From the NCBI GenBank assembly GCA_002413345.1, contig DHWU01000045.1:16897-68349 (forward strand): a stretch of DNA of 51,453 bases, read 5' to 3'. Made by a program: the position numbers and the translations under genes. Under the pieces are notes generated by a model. The model made no database searches. It had not been told where the DNA came from and worked only from the letters and a program-made list of their open reading frames with translations. The DNA comes from Propionibacteriaceae bacterium UBA5174. GTDB taxonomy: Bacteria > Actinomycetota > Actinomycetes > Propionibacteriales > Propionibacteriaceae. Shown here piece after piece: positions 49,211 to 51,453 of the stretch (position 1 is its first letter; each line of letters begins with the position of its first letter).

Positions 49211-50497
49211 TCAAAACTCAGAGTGACGATTGCGAATGTGCCGCACCACAAACCAGATCCCGAGCAGCACGAACGGCACGCTGGCACCCATCGCGATGTT
49301 TGGATCAATCGGCCAACCAGCCTCGTTAATCGCCTTGAAGACATAGCCCAACAGGCTGACTACGTAGTAGCTGATTGCCGCCACTGACAGGCCTTCCACC
49401 GTCTGTTGCAGGCGTAGCTGCATCGAAGCGCGGGAGTTCATCGTGGCAAGCAGGCTCGAGTTCTGCTGCTCGATTTCGACATCCACCCGGGTGCGCAGCA
49501 GGTTGGCGCTGCGAGACAGCTTCTTGGCCAATTCGGCTTGCCGTTGCTCGACCATGCGACAGGTACGCACCGCTGGCGCGCTCCGGCGGGCCAAGAAGCT
49601 GGTCACCTTTGAATAGTTGCCGATGTTTTCCTCGCCCACCGCCCGAAGCCGTTCGGTGACGATGTCGTTGTAGGCGCGGGTGGCGCCGAAGCGGTAGGAC
49701 GAAGCTGCCACATCAGCTTCCAGATCGGCAGCGAGTTGGGTCAGCCGAATCAGGAATGCAGTGTCTTCCTCATAGCCTTGCGAACCCGACATAGCTGTCG
49801 AAATCTCGGCCAGTTCCCACTCAATGCGGGCAGTGCGGGGCGCAAGCCGCATCGCCTCGGGAAGACCGAGGAGAGCCAGGGTGCGGTAAGTCTCGATTTC
49901 GATCACCCGCTGACACAAAGCACCCGCGGCGTTTTCGTCCAAGTCCTTGTTGACCACAAGCCAGCGCACAAAGCCAGCCGAATCAGCACGGAAATCCGAG
50001 GCAATAACGGCCGCACCTTTCCGCACCTTCGACGCGGCCAGGCTGCTTGGATCGAAAGGGCTGCGGTATTCCACGCCGTAAGGCGCCAGGCAAAGATCAA
50101 CCGAGACGATGTGCTGGCCCGGTTCGCCGATGTCAGGAAGCAGATGCGCGATCTGGCCAGCTTCAGGGGTGAAGGGCTGCTCAGTGCCCGCGAAAGTGAA
50201 GTCGAAGGTGACGAACTCACCGTGTTGTTCATAGGTCAGTTCCAGCGGCAGCCCGCCAGCCCCGGGAAGCGTGACTCGATGATGCTTGGTGGTTGAACTT
50301 GGCGATGGCTCCCCGGCCGCAGCGCAAAGCTCGGCAACCCGGGTCCGGGCCGCGGCAGCCTGTTCAGCAGTGGTAAGGAAAGCGAACCGCAGAAACCGTG
50401 CCGGAGCCGAAGCCGGACGGAAGGGCCGGGCGTGTATTTCGGCCAGCAGCGCTTCGCGATGAGGATGCGGCGTCCAAGTTGAAAAGTCCAAGGGCAT
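49211..50497 (-). CDS. DUF3422 family membrane protein
   Basis: Predicted 428-residue protein. The N-terminus HPHREALLAEIHARPFRP is the DUF3422 hallmark. A mixed soluble domain and a long helical region (about 215-360) with coiled-coil character follow. Two C-terminal membrane helices (about 367-388 and 396-417) flank INEAGWPIDPN, and a short basic tail ends the protein. The helix-then-two-TM layout resembles CorA-like proteins, but no GxN motif is present. Function unknown. Confidence 0.88.
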   Translation of the reverse strand: MPLDFSTWTPHPHREALLAEIHARPFRPASAPARFLRFAFLTTAEQAAAARTRVAELCAAAGEPSPSSTTKHHRVTLPGAGGLPLELTYEQHGEFVTFDFTFAGTEQPFTPEAGQIAHLLPDIGEPGQHIVSVDLCLAPYGVEYRSPFDPSSLAASKVRKGAAVIASDFRADSAGFVRWLVVNKDLDENAAGALCQRVIEIETYRTLALLGLPEAMRLAPRTARIEWELAEISTAMSGSQGYEEDTAFLIRLTQLAADLEADVAASSYRFGATRAYNDIVTERLRAVGEENIGNYSKVTSFLARRSAPAVRTCRMVEQRQAELAKKLSRSANLLRTRVDVEIEQQNSSLLATMNSRASMQLRLQQTVEGLSVAAISYYVVSLLGYVFKAINEAGWPIDPNIAMGASVPFVLLGIWFVVRHIRNRHSEF

Positions 50498-50539
50498 GGT
50501 TTCTCGAATCGAGCGTCGGGAGCCTCAGTGTAGTTTCTC

Positions 50540-50585
50540 AGCGCGGTGCATCTTCCACCTCACACGGGGCAAGATGCACCGCGCT
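50540..50585 (-). terminator. Strong hairpin terminator downstream of ilvD
   Basis: AGCGCGGTGCATCTT (50540-50554) pairs perfectly with AAGATGCACCGCGCT (50571-50585) over a 16-nt loop, directly after the ilvD stop on the minus strand. Confidence 0.85.
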
Positions 50586-50587
50586 GA

Positions 50588-51453
50588 TCAGTTCAGCGAA
50601 CGAGCGGCACCCTTGTCTGCACTCAAGGCCAGCGACGCGTACACCTTCAACGCCATCGACACCTCACGGTCACGGTGCTTGGGCTGCCAGCCGGCCGCGT
50701 CCTGCTTGGCCCGACGCGCGGCCAAAGTGGCTTGGTCCACTTTCAAGCTAATCGCGCGCTCTGGAATCGAGATCTCGATGATGTCGCCGTCTTCGACCAG
50801 CCCGATCAGCCCACCAGAAGCTGCCTCCGGCGAAACGTGGCCGATCGACAGGCCCGAGGAGCCCCCAGAGAACCTGCCATCGGTGATCAGCGCACACTCC
50901 GGACCGAGCCCCAAACCTTTCAGGTAAGAGGTCGGGTAGAGCATTTCCTGCATCCCCGGACCACCCTTAGGGCCTTCGTAGCGAACCACCACCACATCTC
51001 CGGGCTTCACCTTCTTGCCCAGGATCGCCTCAACGGCTTCTTCCTGAGATTCGGTCACCACCGCCGGGCCAGAGAACGTCCATTGGGCTTCGGGCACGCC
51101 TGCGGTCTTCACGATGCAGCCCGCTTCGGCGAGGTTGCCCTTCAAGATGGCCAACCCACCATCAGCGGTATAGCGATGCGCCAGGTCGCGAATACAACCA
51201 CCCTCGGCATCGGTGTCCAACTCATCCCAACGCACCGTCGAACTGAACGCTTCGGTGGTGCGCACCCCGCCTGGAGCCGCATGGAACAACTCCGTGGCTT
51301 CGGCGGTTGCCGAACCACCGCGAATATCCCAATCAGCAAGCCACTTAGCCAACGACTCGGCATGGACGGCATGGACGCCACGATCAAGCAGCCCCCCGCG
51401 GTCGAGTTCGCCCATGATGGCAGCGATTCCGCCGGCGCGGTGCACGTCCTCCA
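50588..51453 (-). CDS. ilvD: Dihydroxy-acid dehydratase, C-terminal part
   Basis: Partial gene: the frame is open at the right edge, leaving about 288 codons of a protein usually near 560-615 residues. It would dehydrate 2,3-dihydroxy acids in valine, isoleucine and pantothenate synthesis. The visible part has VHRAGGIAAIMGEL near the left end of the protein, then ILKGNLAEAGCIVKTAG, VVVVRYEGPKGGPGMQEMLYPTS, ALITDGRFSGGSSGLSIGHVSPEAASGG and the DGDIIEISIPERAI domain. The Fe-S cysteines are mostly outside the window. Confidence 0.96.
   Translation of the reverse strand, partial: EDVHRAGGIAAIMGELDRGGLLDRGVHAVHAESLAKWLADWDIRGGSATAEATELFHAAPGGVRTTEAFSSTVRWDELDTDAEGGCIRDLAHRYTADGGLAILKGNLAEAGCIVKTAGVPEAQWTFSGPAVVTESQEEAVEAILGKKVKPGDVVVVRYEGPKGGPGMQEMLYPTSYLKGLGLGPECALITDGRFSGGSSGLSIGHVSPEAASGGLIGLVEDGDIIEISIPERAISLKVDQATLAARRAKQDAAGWQPKHRDREVSMALKVYASLALSADKGAARSLN

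Noticed and set aside
1..51453. CRISPR array, prophage, insertion sequence or integrase gene
   Set aside because: No regularly spaced repeats, transposase, terminal repeats or phage genes were found on either strand.

Overview
The window is a stretch of high-GC (roughly 60% by eye), gene-dense chromosome from an actinomycete. Supporting signs are a GTP-type PEP carboxykinase, a 421-residue aspartokinase with an internal start for a 172-residue beta subunit, an SRP RNA beside dnaX-ybaB-recR, a translational T-box with a very short Stem I in front of ileS, MctC/DUF485 monocarboxylate transporters, and a Tad pilus locus without a secretin (monoderm). Propionibacteriales is my best guess but is not proven. 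I see no phage, insertion sequence, CRISPR array or tRNA gene; most of the window is core chromosome.

Layout. 1-5.0 kb: end of pckG, a secreted protein of unknown role, an Old Yellow Enzyme oxidoreductase, a methyltransferase and a CPA1 sodium/proton antiporter. 5.0-9.3 kb: lysC, divergent from a four-gene operon (two small related membrane proteins, a Gfo/Idh oxidoreductase, a ClC chloride transporter). 9.5-15.9 kb: a small membrane protein, RarD, and two tandem copies of a DUF485 + sodium:solute symporter pair. 15.9-20 kb: an alpha/beta-hydrolase homologue without the nucleophile serine, coupled to ileS. IleRS carries the altered signature motif GTHH (usual form HxGH), and its leader is a T-box with an AUC specifier. 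20-25.6 kb: a NarL-type two-component system, a CPBP membrane protease, a SHOCT protein, an Imm5-like protein, a Cof-type phosphatase, recR and ybaB. 25.6-28.6 kb: dnaX, the SRP RNA and a universal stress protein.

28.6-37.8 kb is a Tad/Flp pilus locus: prepilin peptidase, tadC, tadB, tadA, tadZ/cpaE, cpaB, the 58-residue Flp pilin, and the divergent tadE and vWA-tadG. Its three intergenic regions contain six copies of a degenerate palindrome, approximately GTCACC-yAtT-GGGGGAC, as two copies ahead of each of the three transcription units. For flp and cpaB the nearer copy lies 14-15 nt upstream of a TTGACA or CTGACG -35 element. This looks like a dedicated, undescribed regulatory system for the pilus and is the main discovery candidate.

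37.8-51.5 kb: a cell-wall amidase, a small GNAT protein, a transglutaminase-like protein paired with a circularly permuted ATP-grasp/Alpha-E fusion, pyruvate carboxylase with an inverted repeat over its -35, a FolP2-like dihydropteroate synthase homologue, pdxH, an FMN reductase, a HAD hydrolase, a DUF3422 protein and the 3' part of ilvD. PckG and Pyc at opposite ends both act at the PEP-pyruvate-oxaloacetate node, and the duplicated monocarboxylate transporters fit a life on short organic acids.
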